A stretch of 64,000 nt of DNA from Phycisphaerae bacterium (GCA_028285035.1 JANQQF010000070.1:62001-126000); one strand, 5' to 3'. Shown: positions 10,201 to 19,220, numbered from the stretch's first letter. Notes: generated from the letters alone by a model not told the origin. A program made the numbers and translations.

Positions 10201-13200
10201 GGCTATATCGAAGCCCACGGAACAGGAACCAGCTTGGGTGATCCCATCGAGATCAACGCCCTCAAGGCCACATTATCCTCCAATCAAGCCGCTTTAATTG
10301 GCTCTGTCAAGACCAACATCGGCCACTTGGAGGCAGCCGCTGGAATTGCGGGTCTTATTAAAGTCGTCCTCTCTCTAAAAAACAATCAAATTCCACCCCA
10401 CCTCAACTTAAATACCCTCAATCCGCTGATTTCATTTGAGAATACTAACCTATCGATCCCAACAGGGCTACAAAGCTGGCCAAATGAACGCCGCCTTGCT
10501 GGGATTAGTTCATTTGGATTTGGCGGCACCAATGCTCACCTCATCATTGAGGCAGCCCCTGATGTAAAACCTAGAGAAAAGCCAACGTCGCTTGATCGAC
10601 CATTACACCTCCTGACCTTGTCTGGCAAAAATCAAGGTGCCTTACAGACTTTAGCGCAAAGCTACGCCCGATTTCTTGAACAACATCCAGATACAGCCTT
10701 GTCAGATATTTGCTACACGGCCAATACCAAACGATCCCATTTCCACCATCGACTGGCCGTTCAGGCTGAGACCTCCGCACAACTACAGGCACAACTCCAG
10801 GCTTTTTCTAGGGGCAAACGCGTTTCAGGTCTCATGACCGGGCGAGCACCCAAAAACAAATCGCCAAATATCGCCTTTCTGTTTACTGGACAAGGCTCGC
10901 AAACGATAAATATGGGCCGGGCGCTTTATGAAACCGAAGCCACATTTCGCGAAGTGATTGATACTTGCAATGAAATTTTAGAGCCTCATATAGAGACGCC
11001 ACTGCTCGACATTTTATATGCACCGGAAAATGAGAAAGCTGAGGCCCTGCTGCACCAAACTCGGTACACTCAGCCAGCCTTGTTTGCCCTTGAGTACGGG
11101 TTAGCAAAGGTGTGGCAATCCTGGGGAATTGAGCCGCAAATCGTTCTCGGTCATAGTTTGGGCGAGTACGTGGCGGCTTGTGTGGCAGGCGCGTTCACTT
11201 TGGAGGAAGGGCTACGCCTGATGGCGGAACGGGGCAGGTTAATGCAGGAATTGCCTCAAACCGGACAAATGGCGGCTGTCTTTGCCACAGAGGGTCAAGT
11301 CAAGCAAGTAATTCAGCCGTTCTTGGAGAGCGTATCAATCGCTGCGATTAACAGCCCAAACAATGTCGTTATTTCGGGCGAGACTAAGGCGATTGAGGCC
11401 ATTGTGACTCAGCTAAAAACAAGCGGTATTGATACCAAATCGCTCATCGTATCACACGCGTTCCATTCCACTTTGATGGAACCGATATTGTCCGAGCTTG
11501 GAAAAAAGGCCGAGCAGATTGATTTTCAGCCATTACAGCTTCCGCTGATATCCAATGTAACGGGCCAAGTTTTCGAACTCGGCCACATCTTGGACGCAGC
11601 CTATTGGACACAGCACACCCGACAGCCCGTCCGATTTACCGATAGCCTTAGCACAGCTCTCAGTCAGAAATTCGATCTATTTTTAGAAATCGGACCGAGA
11701 CCCATTTTATCAGATTTAGGCCGTTTTCAAGATCAAGGTCAGGCCACTTGGCTATCATCACTTAACCCAGACAGCGATGCGTGGGCAGCAATGTTTGATA
11801 GTCTGGCTTATCTTTATGTAGCCGGGGCTGATGTTGGTTGGACCAATATTTACCCGAAAGATCAGCATCACCACCTCCCCCTACCCACTTACCCCTTCCA
11901 AAGAAAGCGATACTGGCTTTCCCCTCAGACCGTGACCACGCAGCCATCTATTCTTAGTCAACAGGAGCCGCTTGTGATGGACTCTCAAATTAATCCGTGG
12001 CCAAATATTGCCCCAGAAACGATGTCTCGTGCCACCCAAATCCTTTCAATTTTGCAAAATCGAGCCGCCGAGTTGTTACGGGCTGAGCCAGATGAGATTG
12101 AGGTTGACAGCAGTTTCGTCGAGCTAGGTGTTGGATCCCTGGCCATCGTCGAGTTCATCCGCTATGTTGAGCAAAACTTTGGCCTACGCATTGAGGCTCA
12201 GCTCTTCTTTGAAGAGCTAAAGACATTGGAGGACTTAGCTACCTATCTTGATCGGGAGTTACCAGCCGAGGCCCCCTTGCCCCTAGCCGTTAATGGCACC
12301 CGTCAGACGGCAACGCCAACATCAATAAAAAGCAATCAGCTTTACTACCAAATTCGTTGGGAGCAAAAGCCTCTTTTCACAGAATTAGACAAACAAGGTT
12401 TGTCACAGACGAACTGGCTCATTTTAAGTGATGAGGCTGGCGTCGCTACAAAGCTGGCTACAGAATTGGAAAAGCATGGTGCCTGTTGCCATTTGATATC
12501 TTATGGACCGCTGGATCAGATAAAGTTATCAATTACCTGGCATTTAGCCGACAATATTCCTCACAATATCATCAATTTATGGCCATTAGATATACCCTCA
12601 TTTGATGATACAAGCTATGAAAGCTTGGCAACACAGTTAGATCAACGCCTGACCAATACAGTGGGTGTACTTCAGCACTTGATCGAAAACAGACAGAGAC
12701 AAGAGGCACGGTTATGGTTTATCACCCAGGGAAGCCAGCCCATTGGGTCACACCTTAGCCTTGCTGTGGGACAAGCCCCGTTCTGGGGGCTAGGGCGCAC
12801 ATGTGCACTTGAGCATCCTGAGTGTTGGGGTGGTTTAATTGATTTGGATTTGACGCCCCCCAATGGGCAGACTGCCCAGCAGATTTTGGCTGCCATATTA
12901 AGTGAAAGCAACGAGAACCAAATTGTGTTTCGACAAGGAACCCGCTATGTTCCGCGTCTAGAACAAACGCCTCCACCAGCACAATCAAGCGTGACTATCC
13001 AAAACGAGGCCAGCTATTTGATAACTGGTGGGCTTAAGGGCGTTGGTTATGAAGTGGCTCGTTGGTTAGCGCAACAAGGGGCTGGGCATCTCGTTCTACT
13101 TGGTCGAACCCCCTTGACGACCAATGATCAAGCGCAACGCATTCAAGATTTGAAAGCTCTTGGCACCACAGTTGAATACAGGGCTGTTGATGTGACAGAC

Positions 13201-15195
13201 CTTGCTGCGATGCGAGCATTTTGGCAGTCGCTCCAAGACAATAGCATCCCACCAATTCGCGGCATCATCCACTGCGCCTCAGTATGGCAGGATGAGCAGG
13301 GTCAATCATTAGTTCAACCCCTGACCTTGCTCAATCCAGCTGCTTTTTCAGCCGTAATGCGCCCCAAGGTCTTGGGCACATTGTCACTTCTACAACATCA
13401 AAGCGATCTTGATTTCTTTTTACTCTTTTCCTCGGCCGCTTCGCTGATGGGGTCAATGGGGCAAGGAAGTTATGCAGCAGCCAATGCGTTTCTTGATGGG
13501 CTGGCGCATCATTTGCAACAAGCAGGGCAGCCAGCCCTCAGCCTCAATTGGGGAGCAATCGGAGAGGTTGGTTTTGGTGGGACGACTACTGGTCGACAAG
13601 TTCACGAAACGTGGGAGACACTTGGTATCGGGCGTATTTCACCGTCCCAAGTTCTCACCTCAATTGCCCAACTTGCAGGCAGTCATGTAGCTCAGATGGG
13701 CATCATGGCGATAGATTGGACCCGGTTGGGCCAAGTTTATCCCACAATTCGAGATATGCCGTGGCTCACCAAGGTATTTGACACACGAAATGATGAACAA
13801 ACGATCCATACAGATCATTCCATGGCTGATCAATTAGCCTCACTTCAGGTAAATTTAACCAATGAGCTATCCAATTTATCAGGCCCCGAAACAGGCTTAG
13901 AGCGCGTGATTCAGCAACAACTGCAAGTGATGAGCGAGCAGTTAGCGTTGTTACGAGACAGTCATACGACGAACATAACAGACGGGGCAAATCCGGCTCC
14001 CCCTCAAACGATGTCTCAATCTCCTACCATCATTACACCCAACGACACCAACCCCAACATTGCGCCTGCTCAAACGCCCACGCAAGGCTTCTGGTCAAGC
14101 ACTACCTCTACGGCTCAATCAGTTCCCCAGCCCAATAAAATTATTCATAAGCCCACTGAAACACTTGAGTTCAGCTTGTTCTACTTCGGCAACTATCCAG
14201 CAGACTTCCAGGCCGAAAAGTATGATCTGCTGTTTGAAGGGGCTCGTTTTGCAGATGAACATGACTTTACAGCCGTGTGGGTCCCCGAGCGTCATTTCCA
14301 CGCCTTTGGTGGCTTTTCGCCCAATCCCTCGCTCATTGCAGCAGCACTGGCTCGGGAAACGAGGCATGTTCAATTACGGGCTGGGAGTGTGGTGCTACCC
14401 ATTCATCATCCGGTGCGAGTGGCAGAAGAATGGGCGCTGGTGGACAATCTGTCGCAAGGGCGAGTAGGGCTATCATTTGCCTCGGGCTGGCACCCCAATG
14501 ATTTTGTCTTTGCCCCTGAAGCCTTTGGCAACCACCGAGCACAGATGTTTGAACAAATCACCACGGTTCAAAAGTTGTGGCAGGGAGAGGCCGTTCCGCT
14601 GAGGGATGGGGGGGGACAAACCATTGAGGTCAAAATTTCACCGTTACCCAAGCAGCCAACCCTCCCCACCTGGCTAACTATTGTGAAAAATCCCCACACG
14701 TTTATCAAAGCCGGAGAAATCGGAGCGGGTGTCTTGACCAATCTGATGGGGCAATCCATCGAAGATTTAGCCCACAATATCCAGCTATATCATTCGGCTT
14801 TAGTCGAGCATAATCACAGTCTGGAAACGGCGCAGGTGACGGTGTTACTGCACACCTTTCTTGGCGATGATCTTGACGCTGTTCGTGCTCAGGCCCGTCA
14901 GCCCTTCTTAGACTATCTCAAGACCTCGGTTGGCCTCTTCAAAAATTTAGTACAGAGTTTGGGAATGCCCATCGAGCTTGAGCAATTGACTGAGGCAGAA
15001 CAAAATTACATCCTGTCGATGGCCTATGACCGCTATGTTCAAACGAGTGCGCTAATCGGCACCCCAAATAGTTGTGCTGAAATAGTTACGCAATTAAAGG
15101 AGATCGGTGTCACCGAAATTGCTTGTTTTGTCGATTTTGGCTTGGATAAGGAAGATGTCTTGGAGGGGCTAACTTATATCAAGGCATTGAAATAG
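7201..15195 (+). CDS. Hybrid type I PKS: FAAL-ACP-KS-AT-ACP-KR-LLM monooxygenase
   Basis: A 2664-residue single-module polyketide synthase. Domains in order: fatty acyl-AMP ligase about 10-590 (YTSGSTGTPKG near 175, GRLKDLIIIRG near 475); ACP1 with Ser654; ketosynthase 711-1130 with Cys871, His1006 and His1042; acyltransferase about 1222-1530 with Ser1319 in GHSLGEY and HAFH at 1419-1422, which points to malonyl-CoA; ACP2 with Ser1646; ketoreductase about 1710-2160 with GGLKGVG near 1945 and Tyr2091; a helical stretch and Pro/Thr-rich linker about 2205-2318; and a luciferase-like FMN monooxygenase of the MupA/Atu3671 natural-product type at 2320-2664. There is no DH, ER or thioesterase. Predicted path: load a fatty acid, add one malonyl unit, reduce the beta-ketone, oxidise (perhaps alpha-hydroxylate), release by another protein. 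The microginin MicA enzyme has a comparable AL/KS/AT/monooxygenase plan, but with an aminotransferase where this has KR. Confidence 0.92.
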   Translation: MSQLSSTIVTNYTTLVDVLQQQAHHQPNKQVFTFLQDGEQEAAKLTFAELDQKARAIAAQLQELEIAGQQALLLYPPGLDFIGAFFGCLYAGVVAVPTYPPRQNQKSVRLDKLTNDAETVVVLTHEALSGDYHRAFSQTPALNNLPQITTDTLRLDLADSWAPPTIQAEHLAFLQYTSGSTGTPKGVMVSHQNLIHNSALIYQHFGHSPDSVGVSWLPPYHDMGLIGGIIQTVYSGGQSILMSPVAFLMKPFRWLQTVSRYQAVTSGGPNFAYDLCVEKITPEQRAKLDLSHWRVAATGAEPVRADTIQRFSETFTECGFKASAFYPCYGMAETTLMVSGGGPQSPTIELEIDKAALTQNRVEIREAKSPQTQTVVGCGQNMPDQTLIIVNPKTLTPCPSDQIGEIWVSGKSVAQGYWQRNEETKAVFGAQLTASPQSPPKGRRLNSPSRREEREFLRTGDLGFLHNGELFITGRLKDLIIIRGNNHYPQDIEYTVAQSHPALRPGFGAAFSVDAEGEERLVIVQEVKRNHRRTFNEDEVVIAIRQAVSQTHELQVYAIALLKMGSLPITSSGKVQRQASRQQFLESNLTTLGEWQLATAKVSPKESKVLTPRKNDFTTTMISTWLVAKLSEQLTLSPTEIDVDAPFAQYGLDSKTALTLAGELEEWLGQSRSPTLIYDFPTVNLLAQHLATNDEPAQAKSQPTYQSHKNEAIAIIGLGCRFPGAESPTAFWKLLKNGQDAIRPVPANRPHLQAEFTQHNLPQWGGFLEQIDHFDPFFFEISPHEATEMDPQQRLLLEVSWEALENAGIVPASLKESQTGVFIGISTNDYAQLPSKRTALSGTGNALSIAANRLSYLLNLRGPSWAVDTACSSSLVAVHQAVGSLRSGECNLALAGGVNLILRAELTAAFLEAGMLAPDGRCKTFDAEADGYVRGEGAGVVVLKRLSDAERDGDQILAVIRGSAVNHDGRSNGLTAPNGPAQQEVIHQALSNANLAADQLGYIEAHGTGTSLGDPIEINALKATLSSNQAALIGSVKTNIGHLEAAAGIAGLIKVVLSLKNNQIPPHLNLNTLNPLISFENTNLSIPTGLQSWPNERRLAGISSFGFGGTNAHLIIEAAPDVKPREKPTSLDRPLHLLTLSGKNQGALQTLAQSYARFLEQHPDTALSDICYTANTKRSHFHHRLAVQAETSAQLQAQLQAFSRGKRVSGLMTGRAPKNKSPNIAFLFTGQGSQTINMGRALYETEATFREVIDTCNEILEPHIETPLLDILYAPENEKAEALLHQTRYTQPALFALEYGLAKVWQSWGIEPQIVLGHSLGEYVAACVAGAFTLEEGLRLMAERGRLMQELPQTGQMAAVFATEGQVKQVIQPFLESVSIAAINSPNNVVISGETKAIEAIVTQLKTSGIDTKSLIVSHAFHSTLMEPILSELGKKAEQIDFQPLQLPLISNVTGQVFELGHILDAAYWTQHTRQPVRFTDSLSTALSQKFDLFLEIGPRPILSDLGRFQDQGQATWLSSLNPDSDAWAAMFDSLAYLYVAGADVGWTNIYPKDQHHHLPLPTYPFQRKRYWLSPQTVTTQPSILSQQEPLVMDSQINPWPNIAPETMSRATQILSILQNRAAELLRAEPDEIEVDSSFVELGVGSLAIVEFIRYVEQNFGLRIEAQLFFEELKTLEDLATYLDRELPAEAPLPLAVNGTRQTATPTSIKSNQLYYQIRWEQKPLFTELDKQGLSQTNWLILSDEAGVATKLATELEKHGACCHLISYGPLDQIKLSITWHLADNIPHNIINLWPLDIPSFDDTSYESLATQLDQRLTNTVGVLQHLIENRQRQEARLWFITQGSQPIGSHLSLAVGQAPFWGLGRTCALEHPECWGGLIDLDLTPPNGQTAQQILAAILSESNENQIVFRQGTRYVPRLEQTPPPAQSSVTIQNEASYLITGGLKGVGYEVARWLAQQGAGHLVLLGRTPLTTNDQAQRIQDLKALGTTVEYRAVDVTDLAAMRAFWQSLQDNSIPPIRGIIHCASVWQDEQGQSLVQPLTLLNPAAFSAVMRPKVLGTLSLLQHQSDLDFFLLFSSAASLMGSMGQGSYAAANAFLDGLAHHLQQAGQPALSLNWGAIGEVGFGGTTTGRQVHETWETLGIGRISPSQVLTSIAQLAGSHVAQMGIMAIDWTRLGQVYPTIRDMPWLTKVFDTRNDEQTIHTDHSMADQLASLQVNLTNELSNLSGPETGLERVIQQQLQVMSEQLALLRDSHTTNITDGANPAPPQTMSQSPTIITPNDTNPNIAPAQTPTQGFWSSTTSTAQSVPQPNKIIHKPTETLEFSLFYFGNYPADFQAEKYDLLFEGARFADEHDFTAVWVPERHFHAFGGFSPNPSLIAAALARETRHVQLRAGSVVLPIHHPVRVAEEWALVDNLSQGRVGLSFASGWHPNDFVFAPEAFGNHRAQMFEQITTVQKLWQGEAVPLRDGGGQTIEVKISPLPKQPTLPTWLTIVKNPHTFIKAGEIGAGVLTNLMGQSIEDLAHNIQLYHSALVEHNHSLETAQVTVLLHTFLGDDLDAVRAQARQPFLDYLKTSVGLFKNLVQSLGMPIELEQLTEAEQNYILSMAYDRYVQTSALIGTPNSCAEIVTQLKEIGVTEIACFVDFGLDKEDVLEGLTYIKALK
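8500..8566 (+). repeat. C/G-rich palindromic repeat read through in the FAAL domain
   Basis: Inside the adenylate ligase the DNA changes to C-runs and G-runs with inverted-repeat character (CTCCCCT then AAGGGGAG; CCTTCCC then GGGAGG). It encodes a Ser/Pro/Arg-rich insertion between GAQLTA and FLRTGDLGFL, where the ligase family normally has a short loop. This looks like a dispersed REP-type element that inserted in frame and is translated. Copies elsewhere in the genome were not available to check. Confidence 0.5.
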
Positions 15196-15317
15196 ACGGT
15201 AACTATCAAGGGAACTAATTAGAAAATTCATTAGCCTGCGAGTACAATATCGGCTATATGATGCGTCTCATGGGGAGATTGTATCGATAGAAGGTGTATA
15301 CTTTGAAAGGGTCCGTT

Positions 15318-16412
15318 ATGACAACGCTTGAAAATAATAAATTTGAAATTGGATTATACTCTTTTGCCGAATTAACCCCTGATCCCCACACTGGTCATCA
15401 AATCAGCCCAGCGCAACGCTTGGAAAACTTGCTGGAAACCGTTGAGTTAGCTGAACAGGTTGGGCTTGATGTCTTTGCGCTGGGTGAACATCATCGGCCT
15501 GATTTTGTCTCCTCTTCACCCGCCGTAATTTTGGCAGCAGCAGCGGCCCGTACCAAAACCATCCGCTTGAGTAGTGCGGTGACCGTGCTTAGTTCGGATG
15601 ATCCCGTCCGGGTGTTTCAATCCTTTGCCAGCCTTGACCTGCTCGCCAAAGGTCGGGCAGAGATTATGGCGGGGCGTGGTTCTTTCATCGAGTCATTTCC
15701 TCTCTTTGGCTATGATCTCAATGATTACAACGAACTCTTTGCGGAAAAACTAGAGTTATTGATGCGGATTCGCGCTGAAGAGCGGGTGACTTGGGCTGGC
15801 AAACATCGCGCCCCCCTCCAAGATCAAGCGATCTACCCCCGACCCTATCAAGAAGACTTACCGATTTGGGTGGCCGTTGGGGGCACGCCCCAATCGGTGG
15901 TTCGGGCCGCTGGCCTGGGCTTACCGATGGCTTTGGCCATCATTGGAGGGATGCCCGAGCAGTTTGGGCCATTTACTCAATTGTATCGCCAAGCCTGGGA
16001 ACAGGCGGGGCACGCTCCAGCCCGCCGCCGCCTCAGCATCAACTCCCACGGCTACATCGCCGACACACGCAGTCAAGCCATTGATGAGGCCTTCCCCTCA
16101 TTTGCCTTGATGATGAATAAAATCGGGCAGGAGCGTGGCTGGCCACCGATGACCCGGCAACAGTTTGAGGCATCTTGCACCCTGCGCGGGGCTAACTATG
16201 TGGGCAGCCCTGATGACATCATCGAGAAAGCCCTCTTCCAACACGAACTATTTGGCCACAATCGGCTGTTGCTCAAATTCAGCGTCAGCACTATCCCCCA
16301 CGATAAAATGATGCATATGATTGAGTTATTCGGCACAAAAGTTGCGCCTGTCCTGCGCCAGGAGATTGCTAACCGGACGGAGAAACAGCCAAAGGTGGAA
16401 GTGGATAGATGA
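15318..16412 (+). CDS. Stand-alone luciferase-like FMN monooxygenase (Atu2307/SP_0267-like)
   Basis: A 364-residue LLM-class flavin-dependent oxidoreductase with a TIM-barrel fold. Typical stretches are [10 protein letters not shown] at the start, [34 protein letters not shown] and [18 protein letters not shown] chose the ATG at 15318, preceded by GAAAGGG at 15304-15310, over an in-frame GTG at 15294, because the alignment-typical region starts there. It lies 122 bases after the synthase on the same strand. It is a different subfamily from the LLM domain fused to the synthase, so the cluster may carry two flavin oxidations. It could also be an unrelated neighbour. Substrate unknown. Confidence 0.85.
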   Translation: MTTLENNKFEIGLYSFAELTPDPHTGHQISPAQRLENLLETVELAEQVGLDVFALGEHHRPDFVSSSPAVILAAAAARTKTIRLSSAVTVLSSDDPVRVFQSFASLDLLAKGRAEIMAGRGSFIESFPLFGYDLNDYNELFAEKLELLMRIRAEERVTWAGKHRAPLQDQAIYPRPYQEDLPIWVAVGGTPQSVVRAAGLGLPMALAIIGGMPEQFGPFTQLYRQAWEQAGHAPARRRLSINSHGYIADTRSQAIDEAFPSFALMMNKIGQERGWPPMTRQQFEASCTLRGANYVGSPDDIIEKALFQHELFGHNRLLLKFSVSTIPHDKMMHMIELFGTKVAPVLRQEIANRTEKQPKVEVDR

Positions 16413-16489
16413 ATATCTTTAGAGGGTATTTGAATATTCAGTGTTTGACGGATTTTGTGGCAATGAGCCTTATAAATAACGCAAAAGAC

Positions 16490-16587
16490 ATGTCATTTCA
16501 AACCCGTTAGGGTGAGAAATCTTCTAGGTCGGTCACCTTTAAAATCCCGCCTGGAAGATTTCTCCTCGTTCCTCGTCGAAATGACAT
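16490..16587. repeat. Long imperfect inverted repeat (dispersed palindromic element)
   Basis: The left arm starts ATGTCATTTC at 16490 and contains GAGAAATCTTC; the right arm ends with the complement, GAAGATTTCTC ... GAAATGACAT, at 16587. The arms are about 38 bases and match at most positions, leaving a central loop of about 22 bases. This has the form of a non-coding palindromic repeat or MITE remnant. It fills part of the 406-base gap 16413-16818, where I see no gene. Confidence 0.65.
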
Positions 16588-16712
16588 CCTCACGTTTCGT
16601 CAAGTTTATAATTCCCAAATACCCTCTAGGCCAAGGATTTTCAATCTATCCTGCGGTTTTACAATCAGTGCAAGTCACTTTATACTTGAAGTTAATGATT
16701 GATTACAATTTA

Positions 16713-16760
16713 CGACGTTTCGGCACCCATCAATTTGAGCTGAAACGTCGATTTTTATCT
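16713..16760 (+). terminator. Rho-independent terminator
   Basis: Stem CGACGTTTCGGC (16713-16724) pairs with GCTGAAACGTCG (16739-16750) with one mismatch, followed by ATTTTTATCT. It sits about 300 bases after the flavin monooxygenase gene and would end transcription of the 43-16412 gene run. Confidence 0.6.
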
Positions 16761-16818
16761 TAAATCAAAGACCAATGCTATTTCTTGATAATTTCCATCA
16801 CAACAGAGAACACTCAAT

Positions 16819-17718
16819 ATGAAATCACAACAATCAAAAGGATTTACGCGAAAAACGACCTGGGGTATCATTGCAATCTTTGCAATCGGCTGGGCCTTAT
16901 TTAGCTACGGCATATTCTGGTGGGATGTAGAACAGAACCCCGAAACCCAGCTTTTATCCGACACATCACGTTATCTCGCTAGCTTTTTCATTCTCATCAG
17001 CCCCTTAGCTCTGATAGGGCTGATTGTGATTTTTTCACGCCGACCAACGTTTACCCGAACCTGGCAGACCCTTCAGCAACAGATGGAGCGGCATACAGAT
17101 ACGATTGACAATCTCCCCCTCAAACAAATCGGTTTATGGATTTTGTTGGCGGCTGGTCTTAGCTTGTTTACCGAATTGATGATCATTCGGATCCACTCCT
17201 CTTCGCTACAGCTCTTTTCATACTTTAAAAATATCAGTTTGTTATCATGTTTCTTGGGGCTTGGGATCGGTTACACGCTAGGCCACAAGCGTCCCGTGAT
17301 GACGCCGCTCGTTTTACCGCTATTAGCGATACAGATTGCAATTCTCTGCTTCTTACGTTCAACGGGTCTTGGCATACTGCTGCAAAATCCAATTACCGAA
17401 CAAATTTCTTTTGGTTTGCAACATATTGAAGACACCGCTCACGTTTTTATTGTGTATGGCTTTTTGATCATCAGCTTTGCCTTCAACGCCCTGGCCTTCA
17501 TCCCGCTCGGTCATTTGACGTCCCGGTTGATGCTGCACCAAGACTCATTACAAGCCTACAGTTGGAACTTGATAGGCAGTCTCAGCGGCATCATTTTGTT
17601 TACGATTTTATCGTTTGTTTGGATGCCACCCACCGTTTGGATTCTTCATACATCATTGCGTTTATCAGGTACTTCTTCGCGTTTCTTGGTACACTACAGC
17701 TACGTACAAAACAAATGA
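16819..17718 (+). CDS. Truncated multi-pass membrane protein, spermidine-synthase-like N-terminus
   Basis: A 299-residue protein with about seven hydrophobic helices. The layout and the FVWMPPTVW sequence near residue 270 resemble the N-terminal membrane part of long membrane-anchored spermidine-synthase-like proteins. In those, a soluble aminopropyltransferase-like domain follows. Here the reading frame stops about 30 residues after that motif and no methyltransferase-fold domain follows, so I think this is a 3' truncated gene. The tail sequence after the motif looks unlike a natural membrane protein end. A perfect hairpin follows the stop codon region. The family match is moderate; function, if any, is unknown. 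Confidence 0.5.
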   Translation: MKSQQSKGFTRKTTWGIIAIFAIGWALFSYGIFWWDVEQNPETQLLSDTSRYLASFFILISPLALIGLIVIFSRRPTFTRTWQTLQQQMERHTDTIDNLPLKQIGLWILLAAGLSLFTELMIIRIHSSSLQLFSYFKNISLLSCFLGLGIGYTLGHKRPVMTPLVLPLLAIQIAILCFLRSTGLGILLQNPITEQISFGLQHIEDTAHVFIVYGFLIISFAFNALAFIPLGHLTSRLMLHQDSLQAYSWNLIGSLSGIILFTILSFVWMPPTVWILHTSLRLSGTSSRFLVHYSYVQNK

Positions 17719-17752
17719 GTCCTGTAACATAAAGATGCAGGACTCATTTGTT
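17710..17752. terminator. Perfect hairpin between convergent genes
   Basis: AACAAATGAGTCCTG at 17710-17724 pairs perfectly over 15 bases with CAGGACTCATTTGTT at 17738-17752 around a 13-base loop. A-rich sequence on the left and T-rich on the right fit a bidirectional terminator shared by the truncated membrane gene (+) and the DoxX gene (-). Confidence 0.75.
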
Positions 17753-17764
17753 GATACTCAAATG

Positions 17765-18187
17765 CTACGATCGAGCTACAGATGGGGTAGAGCCAAACAT
17801 TGATATTCCCCCTGCCATTTCTCCAACCACTCCAAAAACTTTGCTCTCATACACTCGGGAAACCAGCAACAAAATGATAGCAACTATGGGCGCGGCAAAG
17901 CCCCCATCTCCAACCATCAAGTGCGCGGTAAAGGCCAATAGAAAATTAAAGAAAAAGCCAGCATAGGCCCACTCTTTGAGCAGCATTGATCGCCGTGTTA
18001 AAATTGCGATAATGCCCAACAGCTTGGCGAGGCCTAGCGGATACACGAGATAGGTTGGGTACCCTAAACTGGCAAACATATCGCTAACCATCTCATTTTG
18101 CCCCGCATACACCACCACATTCATCAGCATAAACGCCGAGAATAGCCCGGTGGCAATCCAATAAATAATTTTGTTTCGTTTTTCCAT
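17765..18187 (-). CDS. DoxX-like family membrane protein
   Basis: A 140-residue protein with four predicted helices. The stretches YLVYPLGLAKLLGIIAI and KEWAYAGFFFNFLLAFTAHL are typical of the DoxX-like family of small quinone- or redox-associated membrane proteins with unclear function. It is transcribed away from the LysR gene at 18321, which suggests that LysR protein controls it. Length is normal for the family. Confidence 0.8.
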   Translation of the reverse strand: MEKRNKIIYWIATGLFSAFMLMNVVVYAGQNEMVSDMFASLGYPTYLVYPLGLAKLLGIIAILTRRSMLLKEWAYAGFFFNFLLAFTAHLMVGDGGFAAPIVAIILLLVSRVYESKVFGVVGEMAGGISMFGSTPSVARS

Positions 18188-18320
18188 GTCACTCTCCTAA
18201 ATTTAATAGACCGGTGTATTTTGTTATATTGATTTGGAGTATAGCGCATTTTTATATAGAATAAAATTATTTATTTTTTATATTTTTAATAGATTTTATC
18301 TATATAGCAGGAGAAATATC
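18188..18320. promoter_or_regulatory. AT-rich divergent control region for DoxX and LysR genes
   Basis: This 133-base gap between two divergent genes is very AT-rich (TATATTTTTAATAGATTTTATCTATATAG region, 18280-18307). LysR-type proteins usually bind such shared regions at T-N11-A sites; several candidates exist but I cannot single one out. The LysR ribosome site CAGGAGAA is at 18308-18315. Confidence 0.4.
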
Positions 18321-19220
18321 GTGACCCTTGATCAGTTAGAAGTCTTGGTCAAAATTGTAGAACAGGGTAGTATGGGGGCGGCTGCGGAGGCGTTATATCG
18401 TACGCAACCCACCTTGAGCGTTTCAATAAAAAAATTGGAGGAAGAGTTTAATGTCGAAATTTTCTCCCGAAGCCAGCGCCGGATGACCCTCACCCCAATT
18501 GGCGAAGCCATGTATCAAAAAGCCAAGCGGGTCTTGGCGCAAGCCGAAGCATTCGAAAATTTTGGACATCTCTTGGCAAAGGGCAATGAGCCTGAGGTAA
18601 ACATCGCCTTTGATGCCAGCATCCCCATTCGATTTATCTCCGGGGTGTTAAAAGAATGCGAGGCTAACTTTCCGGAAACTAACTTGAATTTAATCGGCGA
18701 AAATTTATTTGGCACCATGGAACGCTTGGTGGAAAAGGAGGCAGACCTGGCAGTGATGACGTATTTTGCAGAAAGCCATTTACTTAAATCACTACCACTC
18801 ATCAAATTTCAATTTTTTCCCGTAGCTACCTCAACCCACCCCTTGGCCCGTTACGAAAAAGAGGTCCCGCTTGAAGATTTGAAAGACTATGTACAAGTGG
18901 TTTTAGAAGACACAGCCAGAAGCCCAACTAAAGACAATCACAGAGTCATCGAAGGGGCACGTCAATGGCGGGTCAATCATTATGAGACCAAGAAAGAGAT
19001 CATTCTTGAGGGGTTAGGCTGGGGAAATCTGCCTGACTTTACCATTAAAGATGAACTGGAAACAGGTCAATTGGTGCCATTAAAGATAGAAAACTATTAT
19101 CGTTCTGGAGAGAGTGAAATCTGTCTTGTTCGCCGAGCCGATCACATTTTTGGCCCAGTCGTACAAAGTTTGTGGGAGATGTTTGAAGCGGTTGCTAATG
19201 ATAGAGATGGAAATAATTAA
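18321..19220 (+). CDS. LysR-family transcriptional regulator
   Basis: A 299-residue LysR-type regulator: winged helix at the N-terminus (LDQLEVLVKIVEQGSMGAAA then LSVSIKKLEEEFNVEIFSR) and a periplasmic-binding-protein-like effector domain from about residue 90. I chose the GTG at 18321, which follows CAGGAGAA and matches family N-termini, instead of an upstream in-frame start at 18234 that would add an unrelated 29-residue tail. The divergent DoxX gene is its likely target. Effector unknown. Confidence 0.85.
   Translation: MTLDQLEVLVKIVEQGSMGAAAEALYRTQPTLSVSIKKLEEEFNVEIFSRSQRRMTLTPIGEAMYQKAKRVLAQAEAFENFGHLLAKGNEPEVNIAFDASIPIRFISGVLKECEANFPETNLNLIGENLFGTMERLVEKEADLAVMTYFAESHLLKSLPLIKFQFFPVATSTHPLARYEKEVPLEDLKDYVQVVLEDTARSPTKDNHRVIEGARQWRVNHYETKKEIILEGLGWGNLPDFTIKDELETGQLVPLKIENYYRSGESEICLVRRADHIFGPVVQSLWEMFEAVANDRDGNN

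Noticed and set aside
16512..16763. 83-residue open frame between the LLM gene and the membrane protein
   Set aside because: It runs through a palindromic repeat and a terminator hairpin, has no ribosome site and no family-like sequence.
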